Part shown: piece after piece, positions 60,548 to 61,135 of the stretch
Numbering within the stretch: the stretch's first letter is position 1
Layout of the letters: each line of letters begins with the position of its first letter
From: Candidatus Bacteroides intestinavium
GTDB taxonomy: Bacteria > Bacteroidota > Bacteroidia > Bacteroidales > Bacteroidaceae
Reading direction: 5' to 3'
DNA: 61,135 nt
Assembly: GCA_019118325.1 (NCBI GenBank)
Contig: DWZE01000059.1
Location: 1 to 61,135, forward strand
Made by a program: the position numbers and the translations under genes
The notes under the pieces: generated by a model
Databases searched by the model: none
Told to the model about the DNA's origin: nothing
Seen by the model: only the letters and a program-made list of their open reading frames with translations

Positions 60548-61135
60548 TTATAGTTTCAGCACGACGCGGTCGCCCAGCCTTTTGGCCATCACGCTCTGCA
60601 CCTGGCGCAGCTCGTTGTAGCGCTGGAGGACGGCGGTGCAGCGGTCGTTGTCGGCCAGCACGGCGGGGTCTTGCAGGGCGCGCATGAGGTGGGTCATCTC
60701 TTCGGTGACGATGGCATACTTGAAGTTAATCATCAGGAGGGGCACCAGTTCGTAGAGGCGCTCCTCGTCGGTGACGATGTGCTGGTTCTTGTAGTGGTAC
60801 TTGCTCAGCTGGTAGCGGTCGCTCACCAGCTCAGCGCTGAGCTGGCTGATGGTGGGGTCGGGGTGGTTGAGGAAGTAGTGCTCGGCGCAGAAGCTTTCGG
60901 TGTGGATGCGCTCGGCGGCCTCCTGCAGCATCCGGCGGTGCAGGGGGTTGTGGAAGGCCAGCTCGTCTTGTTGCAGGTCTTGGACGATGTATTCGGTGAC
61001 AGTGACGGGCACTTCGTGGCCTTCGTCGTCGGGCACGTTGCACATGACGCGCTCGCCGTAGCGCACCACCATCTGGAGGATGAGCCGTTCGTAACGGTAG
61101 AACTCGCGGCCTTCCTTGTCTTCCTGGGGGATGAA
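60548..61135 (-). CDS. dnaG: DNA primase, C-terminal portion
   Basis: The C-terminal 195 residues, open at the window edge. The sequence EGREFYRYERLILQMVVRYGE, then HNPLHRRMLQEAAERIH and ELVPLLMINFKYAIVTEEM, matches the helicase-binding C-terminal domain of Bacteroidetes primases. The catalytic Toprim domain lies outside the window. The identification rests on the C-terminal domain alone. Confidence 0.75.
   Translation of the reverse strand, partial: FIPQEDKEGREFYRYERLILQMVVRYGERVMCNVPDDEGHEVPVTVTEYIVQDLQQDELAFHNPLHRRMLQEAAERIHTESFCAEHYFLNHPDPTISQLSAELVSDRYQLSKYHYKNQHIVTDEERLYELVPLLMINFKYAIVTEEMTHLMRALQDPAVLADNDRCTAVLQRYNELRQVQSVMAKRLGDRVVLKL

Overview
The window is chromosomal DNA from a member of the Bacteroidales, most likely Bacteroides or Phocaeicola. 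The evidence is a SusC/SusD polysaccharide utilisation locus driven by an ECF sigma/FecR pair, many promoters of the Bacteroidetes type (TTTG, about 20 bp, TAnnTTTG), NigD-like, DUF3836 and DUF4832 proteins, and the rsfS-ftsH-cdsA and argR-argG-argC-argD gene orders.

Layout. 1-280: 3' end of a group II intron (maturase C-terminus, domains V and VI), just upstream of rnz. 1350-2770: an ECF sigma factor with two small envelope proteins. 2892-3140: a structured RNA ending in an intrinsic terminator, directly before a large CbxX/CfxQ-type AAA+ gene (3161-5842). 5943-8047: pepD and two tiny basic peptides. 8410-14181: a giant alpha-2-macroglobulin-like protein. 15355-33962: sigma, FecR, SusC with STN domain, SusD, two DUF4874/DUF4832 proteins, GH16, an unassigned alpha/alpha-barrel protein, GH35 and GH89. 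This enzyme set suggests host O-glycans with terminal alpha-GlcNAc as substrate (inference). 34136-40624: surE-lpxB, a NigD-like lipoprotein, cdsA/ftsH/rsfS (minus) and tRNA-Gln. 41421-53650 (minus): an acyl-CoA synthetase and its HTH-cupin neighbour, a HepT/MntA module, proC, two frameshifted genes, a small HTH protein, a ParE-type toxin-antitoxin pair, argD, argC, pspC, argG, a GNAT and argR. 53808-61135 (minus): pfkA, ispH, cmk, a response regulator/histidine kinase pair flanking a 13-residue-repeat ORF, a DUF3836 protein, a BRO-type protein and the C-terminus of dnaG.

The most unusual content is intergenic. Four arrays (near 8153, 29432, 40324 and 59133) hold 4-5 copies of a GATATC-centred palindrome spaced at exactly 22 bp. 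One array sits inside a 181-bp element with 17-bp terminal inverted repeats and a perfect 8-bp target duplication. Separately, many gene junctions are filled by palindromic elements whose arms are short tandem repeats of 7, 8 or 9 bp. Some of these supply the stop codon or last residues of the neighbouring gene.
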